From contig NBAY01000002.1 of assembly GCA_002794775.1 (NCBI GenBank), positions 1,612,001 to 1,676,000 on the forward strand: a DNA stretch of 64,000 nucleotides. The letters run 5' to 3'. The notes below the pieces were generated by a model, which was not told the origin of the DNA, searched no databases, and worked only from the letters and a program-made list of their open reading frames with translations. This document shows, in pieces, positions 47,358-57,177 of the stretch; the stretch's first letter is position 1, and every line of letters begins with the position of its first letter. This DNA is from Porodaedalea pini (lineage: Eukaryota; Basidiomycota; Agaricomycetes; Hymenochaetales; Hymenochaetaceae). A program made the translations under genes and the position numbers.

Positions 47358-48196
47358 ATGGGGAGGCTGGAGGGTTCCTAGCTCGTCATCTAGGTGTACT
47401 AAGTCATTATCGGTCAGCGGTGGTAGTTGTGCGAGGACAGCATTGGCAGTGTCTTCTGGTGGTATATTCCAATGCTGTGCTGCTGATCCAGATGGTTGAG
47501 CATACGAGTGTGGAGCCAGCTCAAATCAGAAACAGCACTGCCAGCTGACAGGTGGTGCGGACACCTGCAGATCTGATTGAGCGCTGTAACAAAACTCCAG
47601 GTGTGGTGGTCAACTTTCACTTGCTGATCAAACCTGGATCTTCCTCTGTGAAGACTCCAACAGGCACCAAGGGACCTCTCTGAAGATCACCCCCAAGGCC
47701 TGGTAGCTACTCTTGAGTGGGTCGGACTCAATGTTACCCCCTCTCAAACGAGCGCTGGTTGATCAAATAGAAAGAAGACAGTGGTTTTATAAAATGAGTG
47801 AGTTTAATAATGAAAGTAATAGGTTTAACAACATATCAGCCTGATCGATGCATGTGAGATCAATCTGAGAATGGGTGTGGGTCGAAGCAATCGTAGTCAG
47901 GGTCGCAGTCCAAGTCGTCGGACACATCATATAGAAATGTTGATTTTTTAGTGTTCAGGGTTGCAGACAGGTAGTGGTCAGTTTTGAGGTACTTGAATGA
48001 TGTAAGGGTTGAGTGTAATGATGATAGATAAGAGGAAGAGGTCGAGTGTGAAGGTGATAGTAGGTGTGCAGGTGAGATGGTAGAACGTAGCATGATAAAG
48101 AGATTGGTGTCGATAAGAGACGCAAACATTCAGAGCCAGCTTGGTAGTGGTGACTGAGAAGTGCACAAGGCGGTAAGGAGTTTAGTTTTGACCTTG
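47358..48196 (-). other. H-1 leader with a decayed self-primer site
   Basis: The leader starts CAAGGTCAAAACTAA in element sense. AGGTCAAAACTAA (48194-48182) is complementary, at 11 of 13 positions, to the predicted transcript start in the LTR (TTAGTTTCAACCT, 48360-48348). Small open frames in the leader have no recognisable product. Confidence 0.6.
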
Positions 48197-48629
48197 TGTC
48201 AGCGACGGACTACAGGTATGCAAGAGGTAACCGGGTTGCGTGGAACTCAGTCAGAGGAAGAGGGGGGAGAGAGAGCAATGAGCCAGGGGAGCTGACACAG
48301 TGCTAGAATAAGGGACAGCTTCTGGACATAGCCAGGTAGAATTGACCAGGTTGAAACTAAGGGATAAGTACAGGAGGACTACCTACTTATATACCCTTCA
48401 GAGGCTGTGCACAGACCAGGGAATTAGCTACTACATAAGGATGGATGAAAGAACGTTATGGAACTTCATAGAACAATGCATCATAGGATCAGTCAGCAAG
48501 TGATGAGAGTGTGGGAAAAAGACATAATGGACATGAGTAAGTCAGAATAAGCATGATTAGTAATGAGTGGATAAGATAAGATGAGGTAAAATAATAAGAG
48601 AATAAAATAATTAAAAATCATCCATGACA
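48197..48629 (-). repeat. H-1 5' LTR
   Basis: 433 bp with TGTCA/TGACA ends. In element sense a TATATAAG box lies about 33 nt before TTAGTTTCAACCT, the predicted transcript start. Confidence 0.92.
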
Positions 48630-49176
48630 AGATTGTCCTATGAAGAAGTTGGGAGACAAATGCTATGGGCCTTTCGTTGTTGAAAAGAAGATTGGCACAT
48701 CAGCATATAGGCTTAAGCTTCCACGTACATGGAAAAAAGTCTATCTGGTCTTCAACAAAGTGCTCCTCTCCTTGTACAACGAGCTGCAGTATGTGTTGCA
48801 GAAATGAGACCCTCCACCTCCACCTGAAATAATTGACAATGTGCTGGAATATGAGGTCAAAAAGGTTGTTGACTCCAAGCTAGTGTGAGGAAAGCTCAAA
48901 TACCTCATACACTGGAAAGGGTACCCAAACAAAGAATGCACCTGGGAGCCAATTGAGAATTTGATGAACTCTCAAAAGGCCATTGATGAATTTCATAAGT
49001 CGACTCCCAGTACTCCTCGTATCCTCAACACCTTAGAAATGTCGCAACTAAAATTCTGACCTATATTTGAGATGATGGAGCCTGAGAGACAGGAAGAAGA
49101 GGCACAGTGGTGGGCCAGTAAGTTCCAGGGTAGGGAACATGGGCGATCAGGATGCTCGCCTTGAAGGAGAGGGTCA
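48630..49176 (+). pseudogene. pol: H-2 pol 3' end (GPF motif, chromodomain)
   Basis: Continues H-2 after H-1: the GPF region (CYGPFVVEKKIGTSAYRLKLP), a TGA, then the chromodomain remnant (KLKYLIHWKGYPNKECTWEPIEN). A polypurine tract GAAGGAGAGGG precedes the LTR. Between 39121 and 48630 the coding match jumps from the end of RNase H to the end of integrase, so the integrase core was deleted. Confidence 0.85.
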
Positions 49177-50240
49177 TGTCATGGACACTTTTTAATTATT
49201 TTATTCTCTTATCATTTTCCCTTATCTTATCTTACCATATCTTATCCACTTATTACTAATCACACATATTTTGGCTTACTCATATCCTTTTTTTTTTTTT
49301 TTTTTTTTTTGGAATGCATTTATTATGCATGTCAGCCATTATTTAACTACAAATGTGCACAAAAAGATTACTCCTTTTTCCTATGGATACGATCACTTCC
49401 AATTTGGTAAGGAGATTCCTCCCCTGTACTTCGGTTGACCCATGATGAGGCACTGATGGTTGGTCATGGCTTACGCCTTGCGTATTTGGGGATTACCTGC
49501 CTACTACCACTTCCTTCAGCCACATTACCACTAGGGAGTCACCTGACAGGTACCAATATTTTATTAAGGCTCGGGTGGCCCATAGCCTACTTGATGAGTG
49601 GCTTCTCACTTTTTCCAGGAGGGCTGAGTGGACCCCAGGGCTCCTGAATGGGTTCACCACCAGCCCTAAGGGGATGTGCAGGTCTGGGCCTGACTCCTAG
49701 TTACCAGCCACTGTAATCTGTCTATTGCAGGTACGATCCGGTTAGATCGCCCACCAGGGTATTTTTCTATGGCCATTACAGCCTTAGACACATGTGTTTT
49801 TGATGGGGGATTGAACCCACCATCTTCCAAACCTCTACCTATACGGCTTCATTTTGGTGTTGTGCCATGTACTTGACCACTGCCCCATCCCCGCCCCCAC
49901 TCATATCCATTATGCCCTTTTCCCATACTCTCATTACTTGCTGACTGATCCTATGATGCATTGTTCTATGAAGTTCCATAACGTTCTTTCATCCATCCTT
50001 ATGTAGTAGCTAATTCCCTGGTCTGTGTGCAGCCTCTGAAGGGTATATAAGTAGGTAGTCCTCCTGTACTTATCCCTTAGTTTCAACCTGGTCAATTCTA
50101 CCTGGCTATGTCCAGAAACTGTCCCTTATTCTAGCACTGTGTCAGCTCCCCTGGCTCATGTCTCTCTCTCTCCTCCCTTCCTCTGACTGAGTTCTACATG
50201 ACCTGGTTACCTCTTGCATACCCATAGTCCATCGCTGACA
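49177..50240 (+). repeat. H-2 3' LTR, containing a SINE-like insertion
   Basis: About 443 bp without the insertion, TGTCATGGACAC...ATCGCTGACA. It matches the H-1 LTR in reverse. TATATAAG is at about 50044, and CCTTAGTTTCAACCTGG lies about 33 nt further on. Confidence 0.92.
49288..49898 (-). mobile_element. SINE-like retroposon with tRNA-type pol III boxes
   Basis: 611 bp, flanked by a perfect 10-bp duplication ACTCATATCC (49278-49287 and 49899-49908). It ends, in element sense, in 23 A. The 5' end (minus strand) has an A-box-like TGGGGCAGTGG and, about 70 nt on, a B-box-like GGTTCAATCCC. This is the layout of a tRNA-derived SINE. The spacing and GTGGTCAAG suggest a class II (Leu/Ser) tRNA ancestor. 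It has no coding frame. The 3' half could be the tail of a LINE; I cannot identify a partner. Confidence 0.8.
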
Positions 50241-50456
50241 CATTACAATTCAAAAAATGCACTCACCTGTTGTAGCAATTAACCATCACCTATGTGCCAG
50301 TTGAGTCTTTCTCCCCTCACTTACACTACTCCTTTGACTCCCCTTACCAGCCGCCGAACATTACCATTGATACATTCACAATCAGCAGCCAACTCTTTAT
50401 TATAATTCTTGGTATGGACACAGTCGGACAGACGGATGTCATACAAACTCAATCAG
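50241..50456. other. Unassigned flank between the H-2 LTR and A-4
   Basis: 216 bp with no recognisable gene or repeat. It begins CATTA, which could be half of the H-2 target duplication. It may be a remnant of the pre-insertion sequence. Confidence 0.4.
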
Positions 50457-50942
50457 TGTTAGGACTCGAACTTTTACCTTTTCTTTTATTTTCCCTTTTA
50501 CCATTTCCTTTCTTTCAACCACTCCTTTCCATTATATTTAACCCTCTTTCATAATCATTTCCCATTCTTATGTCATACATGATCATTCCCACACTCACTT
50601 AGTATGACCCAACCTTCATTCGTTCCATTCCTAGTTACGTAAACTATACAGTACTTAGATAATGCAATCCCACAGATGACGCTATATAGAGGAAGGTGGA
50701 ATCACAGAAGCCCCCTGTTCTGCTTTTCCTCTTACCTCCACGTCGTCCAGGTGAGACCCGCCCCCCTTGTATTAGTTAGACTTGTATTAATCCTCTTACC
50801 TCCACATCGTCCAGTCTGAGTAAACCCGCTACCTGAACTTCGCATTCGAGATACAGCCCGTCCCAGACAACGTCCGCGTCACCGTCAGGTGCCGCACGTT
50901 GAGGTTGCCTAGTCTGAGTTCCACCCAGACTTCCGCCTAACA
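50457..50942 (+). repeat. A-4 5' LTR
   Basis: 486 bp, TGTTAGGAC...CCTAACA. GTTCTGCTTTT at 50717-50727 and the complementary site AAAAGCAGAAC at 50944-50954 are both intact. Confidence 0.95.
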
Positions 50943-52735
50943 TAAAAGCAGAACCCCACCCAGGCTCATCCCCAGCGTATGTCGTTGCTGTCAACTCGCC
51001 TTCACTCAGTCTAGAGGAGTGCTCCCCTCGACGGACTTGACGTGTAAACCCCCTAAACGACAACCCTCAACCCTGCCCAGACGTTTTCGGACATTCGTGT
51101 ATTATGTAAACTTCACAACTGACTTTTCCCGACCCTGGCTCTCCGCATCTCCCTTTGGTGGAGGAGCCACTTAACCTGGACGTGGGTGACGTTACATGTA
51201 CAGTCATCGACATCGTTGTCGATTGTTATCACTGCCGCATCCTTCCGTCTCATTATCAACTTCGCTGATGAACCCGTTCAACGTTGGCGTAACCCTGGAT
51301 CAAACGCACAACAAATCCCTGTTCCCCCGCCATCATCAACATAGATCTCACCGAGGAACAACGCCTCACCCTCCCGTCTCGCTCTTGGTATAATGAGGAA
51401 CGTCATTCCTGGTGCACCGTCACTCAATCAGGCGTTGAATATATCATCTGGTGGCGCGCTGAAAAGGGACTGTGGTACTCAACGTTAGAAGGAGGAAGAA
51501 GACTGAAGTGGTCACCCTCATCTGGACCTACAAACCTGACTTCACCGTCGCTTTTGACCTCAACTGTTCTTCCACCCATCCCGGGACCATACCGAGAAAC
51601 CCGACGAGACTCCTCACTGTCGACCCCCTCTGAACCCGAGACACCTGCACCGACGATGTCGATGGGAGCCTTCAGCCAGCAACAGCTGGAACAAATCGCA
51701 GCAATTGTCGCAGGAGCATTCACCCACGCAGCAGCCCAAACCCCGGCAGGCGCTGGCCAAGGTAACGCCCCCACCCCCAACATTGACGTCGCCCAGCCAC
51801 GTGAATTCACTGGCGGCGACGACTACCTGGACTTCAAACACGAGGTCCTCCTCTTTGTCTCGGCAAACCCGAGCCAGTACCCGATGTCTGAGAGCAAGAT
51901 CTATGTCGCTCTCTCCTACCTAAAAGGTGGCAATGCAGTGACATGGGTGCAAAACTATGTGGAGGAGTTGACGACAGCGGGAATCATGACCTTCACCGAC
52001 AGTTGGACAAGGTTCCAAGAGCGCCTAGACACCTCATTTGATGACCCAAACTGGAAGGAAAAAGCGCTAGTGGAATTCCGAACCAAGGTTCAGAAGGATC
52101 TCACCGCCAATGAGTTTTTCCAGAAGCTTGATGTCGTCATCACGAGAGCAGGACTGATGGATGACAGCATCATCTGCGACCGTCTAAAGCACATGATGAA
52201 CATCGAGGTGGTCTGAGGGGTGTTGAGGTCAATGCCGGTCCCGATGACGTACGACGACTGGAAGAAGAAGGCCATCGAGATTGATCGTGGCGAACAACAG
52301 ATCCACGCGATACAATGAGGTCGTGCGTTCCCACTTCCACCACGCCAGCAACAACAGGCACCCCCAGCTCATCGACAGATCCCAGCCCCCCACGTCGACA
52401 AATGTGACGTGACTGGTGTTACCTTTGGAGGTGCCGGCCAGCTGATGGACGTCTTGATGAACGAGGCACAATGGAGGAGGGCGTGCTGGATCTGTGGTAA
52501 ACTTGGCCACTTCAAGGACACATGCCCACAAGGGAAGACGATCATGCAGCACATGCTGCAGATGATGGCACCAGGTGAGCGTCATCTCCTTGCCGATGAG
52601 CTGGGTGCGATGAAGGAATCAGCCTTTGAGGAAGTCGTAGACACTCGGAGGTCGACTGTGGAGGATTATGTGGAGGAAGACGGCGATGATGAAGAGGTCA
52701 TTGACTCGCAGGATTTTGCAAGTGGTCAGGCGTAG
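50943..52735 (+). pseudogene. gag: A-4 leader and gag
   Basis: The leader runs to about 51345. Gag-like coding then starts without an ATG (DLTEEQRLTLP, then VEYIIWWRAEKGLWYS). The main frame is open at 51554-52213 (capsid-like region, YLKGGNAVTWVQNYVEE). TGA at 52214-52216 is followed by further stops. The zinc knuckle CWICGKLGHFKDTC and the acidic tail end at TAG 52733-52735. The heptamer reads GGATTTT. Confidence 0.88.
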
Positions 52736-54931
52736 CCATCGGGGCGACTGACCGGGAAGAGCAAGGGGTTTTGGATTTGGACTCGATAAAATATAGTCAA
52801 CCATCTGTACAATACTTAGATGCAAATGACGTCAATGACTTTCCCGATTATGAAGCCCCCACTGATGTGAACAAGAATGAGGAGTATGAACAGCTGTTCA
52901 TGAGAGGAACTGGCGGACGCCAGCTGGACCTTCTCCTGAACGTCGGACACAGCATAGCGGGTGAAGTGAGGGAGGTGGATGCGCATGCCCTCGTAGATTC
53001 AGGGTGCACAGGGTCGTGCATCGACGTAAGGTTTGTCGAAAGGTACGGGTTAGAGACGAAACATTATATCTGACCCCTTGCAGTGCTCAATGCCGACAGT
53101 ACGCACAATGAGGCCGGGTTGATTGAGAAGTACGTCAATGTTGAACTTACGATCGGCCACCATATGGAACAGATCATCCTTGCAGTAACCTCACTGGCAT
53201 CGTCTAACATATTCCTAGGGTACGACTGGCTTCGACATCACAATCCTGAGGTTGACTAGAAGACGGGTATGCTCAACTTCACCCACTGTCCAAGCGAATG
53301 TGCGGTCAAGAGGGTTGTGGAAGAAGATGTGCAGAGGGTGGAAAAGGCTGTGGAAGAGATGAGGAGGGTGAGAGAGGTGCGAATGGACAAGACGTCCTGG
53401 CCCGCATATCTCAACGACTACGCCGACATCTTCAGTGAGAAAGGCTTTGAGAAGCTGCCAGAACATCGACCCTGGGACCACGTCATCAACTTAAAACCCA
53501 ACTTCAAACCTAGTGATTGCAAGATCTATCCGCTCACACCAACTGAGCAACAATCGCTAAAGGACTTCCTCAACAAGAACTTGAAGTCTGGTCATATCCG
53601 ACGATCAATATCGCCCATGGCATCACCCTTCTTCTTCATCAAGAAGGCCGACAAGTCGCTACGCCTGATCCAGGATTACCGTAAGCTCAATGATGGCACA
53701 ATCAAGAACAAGTATCCCCTCCCTCTCATCGATGAACTTGTTGACAAGGTCAAGAAAGCGAAGTACATCACTAAGCTTGACCTTCGCTGGGGATACTACA
53801 ACATCCGGATCTGCAAAGGCAATGAGTGGAAGGCAGCCTTTCGCATGAACATGGGTCTCTTTGAACCAATGGTCATGTTCTTTGGTCTTTGCAATGCACC
53901 GGCAACGTTCCAAGCCTTCATCAACCACATCTTCAAGGGACTAATCTACGATAACCTGATCATTGTCTATCTCGACAACATCCTCATTCTTTTGCAAACT
54001 CTTGAGGAACATATCGAGACGTCGAGGTGCGTCCTTCAGATCTTGCAAGAAAACGGCCTGTACCTGAAGCCAGAAAAATGCAAGTTCGACGCTAAGACCA
54101 TGAAATACCTCAGACACATTGTCGGCAATGGTGAAATCAGGGCTGATCCGGCGAAGACAGAGGCGATCGCAGACTGGCCAGTCCCATGAAACCTCAAACA
54201 GCTGCAACAATTCCTTGGCATGGGCAATTGGTTGCAACGGTTCATCAAGGACTACAGCAAGGTAGTCCACCCACTGACCTCGCTGACAGGGAAGAAGGAC
54301 TGGGTATGGGAGACTGAACAGCAGGAAGCGTTCGAGGAGCTGAGATGACGTCTCTGCTCACCTCCAGTCCTGGCTATCGCCAACAACGAGGGCCCTTTCT
54401 GCATAGAGGTGGACTCGTCAAACTTTGCGCTTGGTGGCATGTTGTTGCAGAAGCAGGAAGGCAAGTGGAGGGTGGTGGCCTACAGGTCAGAAGCACTCCT
54501 ACCCATGGAACAAAACTACGAGATCTACAATAAGGAGATGCTCACAATAGTTTCGGCGCTCAAGGAGTGGCGACAATACCTCCTCGGCGCCCGACACAAG
54601 ATTGAAATCTGGTCAGACCATGCCAACCTCACCTATTTTTGATCGGTGCAGAAGCTGAGCTATCATCAAGCTCACTGGCAGACTGAACTTGAAGAATTTG
54701 ACTTCCATCTTGAGCACAAGTCAGGAAAGACGATGGGCAAGGCCGACCTGCTGTCACGCAAGGCTGGGTATGATCAAGGCAAGGATGACAACGAGGGCGT
54801 TGTGTTCATCAAGGAGAAGTGGTTGAATCGTGGGGTGGTGCGAACATCGCATGATGAGGTGTTGGAACGAGTGGGTGACGTGCAGAGGGGGCAGGATGAG
54901 TCGGAGAGGCTGACGGGAATGACGGAAGTCG
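52736..54931 (+). pseudogene. pol: A-4 pol, part 1 (protease, RT, RNase H)
   Basis: The protease motif DSG is intact (ALVDSGCTGS). TGA at 53071 and a TAG near 53257 follow. RT is open at 53269-54186, but its active site reads YLDN (Asn codon 53977-53979). More TGA stops at 54187, 54346 and near 54640 interrupt RNase H. The frame is cut at 54931 by A-5. Confidence 0.9.
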
Positions 54932-55365
54932 TGTTAGAACTCGAACCTTCGCCTTTTCCTTTATTTTCCCTTTACCATTTCTTTTCTTTTAACCGCTCCT
55001 TTTTCATTATAATTAATCATCTTTCCAATCATTTCCCACACTCCTTTCACGCGACTTTCATTCGTTCCATTCCTAATTACATAAACTATATAGTACTTAG
55101 ATAATCCGGTCTCACAATCGGCGCGAATAAAAGGTTTGAGGAACTCGCATGAACACTTGTTCTGCTTTTCCTCTTACCTCCGCGACGACCTAGGTGAGAC
55201 CGCGTCCCCTCCTGTAGTAGTGTATATTGTATTAATCCTCTTACCTCCGCGACGACCTAGCCTGAGTAAGCGTGTCCCGAGTCTACGCTCGAGTATAGCA
55301 CGTCCCAGACGACAGTCAGCCGAGGCCTGCCCAGTCCGAGTTGTCTCCCGGACTCCCGCCTAACA
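54932..55365 (+). repeat. A-5 5' LTR
   Basis: 434 bp. From the TATA-like AATAAAAGG and the 11-mer at 55159, U3 is about 227 bp and R plus U5 about 207 bp. R/U5 holds a 24-nt direct repeat (55170-55193 and 55237-55260). Confidence 0.97.
55127..55169 (+). promoter_or_regulatory. A-5 core promoter and predicted transcript start
   Basis: AATAAAAGG at 55127 lies 32 nt before GTTCTGCTTTT (55159-55169). A Tf1-like self-primer requires that 11-mer to be the RNA 5' end, and this is the spacing expected for a TATA box. The 486-bp LTRs show CTATATAG at similar spacing. Confidence 0.65.
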
Positions 55366-55366
55366 T

Positions 55367-55377
55367 AAAAGCAGAAC
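55367..55377 (+). promoter_or_regulatory. A-5 self-primer-binding site
   Basis: AAAAGCAGAAC starts 1 nt after the 5' LTR. It is the exact reverse complement of GTTCTGCTTTT at 55159-55169. It does not begin with TGG, so tRNA priming is unlikely. The same pairing is intact at the three other A LTR/leader junctions in the window. Confidence 0.8.
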
Positions 55378-56075
55378 CCCACCCAGGCTCATCCCCAGCG
55401 TACGTCGTCGCTGTCGACTCGCCTTCACTCAGTCTAGAGGAGCGCTCCCCTCGACGGACTTGACGTGTAAACCCCCTAAACGACAACCCTCAACCCTGCC
55501 CGGACGTTTTCGGACGTTCGTGTATTATGTAATTATACCAACCGACATTTCCCGACCCTGGCTTTACGAGTTAGCCTCTGGTGGAGCACGCACCTAACGT
55601 GGACGTGGGTAACAAGACGAGTTCAAACCTCGACGACAATCTCGTTTGTAATCTCGCTCGGACCCTACCGCCTCGTCATCAACTTCGCTGACGAACCCGC
55701 TCAACGTTGGCGTAACCCCGGATTGAACGCGCAACCGATCCCTGTCCCTCCGCCAACGTCAAGATAGATCTCACCGACGAACAGAAACGGGCCCTTCCTG
55801 CTTCAGCCCGTTGGGATCCAGACCGACCAGGCTACGTCGCGACCAATAATAGCGGCGTCACTCACGACATCTGGTGGAGTGAAATCCGGCGCAGCTGGTA
55901 TTCATCAGACGAACGAGGAAGGAGAGCAAGGTGGCCCCCAGCCGCTCCGTCATCACCTGCACCGTCAACGTCTACGGTCAACCTACCACCGACCCCGGGT
56001 CCTTACCGCGAAACCAACAGAGACCCCTCACCGCCGACCCCTCCAGAACCTTCGACACCCGCACCCGAACCCGCG
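55378..56075 (+). other. A-5 leader with conserved coding-like frames
   Basis: One frame is open from 55480 to TAG 55765-55767 (ending RLVINFADEPAQRWRNP...PVPPPTSR) and has no ATG. The gag frame is open from 55716, also without ATG until 56076, and encodes conserved protein (DLTDEQ, then VTHDIWWSEIRRSWYS). Both frames are conserved in other A copies, so the true N-terminus of Gag is unresolved. Confidence 0.6.
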
Positions 56076-57158
56076 ATGTCAACTGAAGGTTTTAACCAAC
56101 AGCAAATGGCACAGATCGCGGCCATCGTTGCGAGTGCCTTCACCCATCAGGCGAACAACGCCCCAGCACCGGTCGCGGCCGCTAACCTCCCGACCCCCAA
56201 CATAGACGTCGCCCGACCACGTGAATTCACTGGTGGCGACGACTACCTCGACTTCAGACGAGAAGTCCTTCTTTTTGTATCCGCAAACCCGAACCGATAC
56301 CCTACGTCGGAGAGTAGAATTTATGTAGCTCTCTCTTACCTGAAGGGTGGTAATGCGGCGACGTGGGCGCAGAACTACGTCGAGGAGTCGACAACGTCGG
56401 GAATTGTCACATTCACCGACAGCTGGGAGAGATTCCAGGAACGACTCGACGCCTCGTTCGACGACCCGAATCGCAAGGAGGCGGCGCTGAAGGAATTCCG
56501 GGAGAAGGTTCAGAAGGACCTCACCGCAGACAAGTTCTTCCAACAGCTCGACGTCATCATCAAACGTGCGGAACTGAAGGACGACGGCATCATCTGTGAT
56601 CGTCTCAAACGCGCCATGAACATCGAAGTAGTGCGTGGAGTCCTGAGATCAACGCCGGTCCCGACGAAGTACGAGGACTGGAAGAACAAGGCCATCGAGA
56701 TCGATCGAGGCGAACAACAGATCCGCGCAATCCAACGAGGTCGCCCGTTCATACCTCAGCCTCGTCCGCAACAACAACAAGGACCCCCGGCTCGCCGTCA
56801 GGTAGCGGCCCCTCACATCGACAGACGCGACGCGACCGGCGTCACCTTTGGAGGCGCTGGTCAACCGATGGACGTCTCAATGAACGAGGCGCAACGACGA
56901 CGCGCGTGCTGGATCTGCGGCGGGCTGGGCCATTTCAAGGACAAGTGCCCGCAGGGGAAGCCAATCATCCAGCGTATGCTGGAACTAATGGCACCAGGCG
57001 AACGCCGCATCCTCGCGGACGAGCTCGGCGCGATGAAGGAATCGGCCTTCGAGGAAGTCGTAGACACTCGGAGGTCGACGGTGGAGGACTATGTGGAGGA
57101 AGAAGAGAATGACGAAGAGGTCGTCGACTCGCAGGGTTTTACGAGTGGTCAGGCGTAG
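56076..57158 (+). CDS. gag: A-5 Gag
   Basis: 360 residues from the first in-frame ATG; conserved coding upstream suggests the natural protein may be longer. The capsid-like region covers roughly residues 50-210 (REFTGGDDYLDF, then YLKGGNAATWAQNYVEE). A zinc knuckle C278-X2-C-X4-H-X4-C291 (CWICGGLGHFKDKC) should bind the element RNA. An acidic tail (VEDYVEEEENDEE) follows. It ends at TAG 57156-57158. Pol lies in the -1 frame and overlaps the gag end. It forms the cytoplasmic particle in which reverse transcription occurs. The frame is intact. Confidence 0.93.
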   Translation: MSTEGFNQQQMAQIAAIVASAFTHQANNAPAPVAAANLPTPNIDVARPREFTGGDDYLDFRREVLLFVSANPNRYPTSESRIYVALSYLKGGNAATWAQNYVEESTTSGIVTFTDSWERFQERLDASFDDPNRKEAALKEFREKVQKDLTADKFFQQLDVIIKRAELKDDGIICDRLKRAMNIEVVRGVLRSTPVPTKYEDWKNKAIEIDRGEQQIRAIQRGRPFIPQPRPQQQQGPPARRQVAAPHIDRRDATGVTFGGAGQPMDVSMNEAQRRRACWICGGLGHFKDKCPQGKPIIQRMLELMAPGERRILADELGAMKESAFEEVVDTRRSTVEDYVEEEENDEEVVDSQGFTSGQA

Positions 57159-57177
57159 CCATCGGGGCGACTGACCA
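57134..57177 (+). promoter_or_regulatory. Predicted -1 frameshift signal between gag and pol
   Basis: Slippery heptamer G GGT TTT (57134-57140) in the gag frame. A 5-nt spacer follows, then a 7-bp stem TGGTCAG (57146-57152) pairing with CTGACCA (57171-57177) around an 18-nt loop that includes the gag stop. A -1 shift here enters a frame open through pol. The loop contains GCC and GGC, which could pair further. Confidence 0.6.

Larger units (their letters stand above)
40212..48629 (-). mobile_element. H-1: chromodomain Ty3/gypsy element, minus strand, inserted in H-2
   Basis: LTRs at 48197-48629 (5', 433 bp) and 40212-42088 (3', about 431 bp without solo LTR D-2) have TGTCA/TGACA ends. Flanking AGATC (40207-40211) and AGATT (48630-48634) mark the insertion point in H-2. 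Interior order: leader, gag, protease, RT, RNase H, integrase, chromodomain. All are broken by stops. Confidence 0.92.

Noticed and set aside
47860..48129. 89-codon minus-strand frame in the H-1 leader
   Set aside because: Low-complexity Ser/Thr-rich, no conserved motif, leader position.
49780..49898. A functional tRNA gene at the SINE 5' end
   Set aside because: Boxes are present but no convincing acceptor stem or anticodon arm closes; it reads as a decayed tRNA-derived head.
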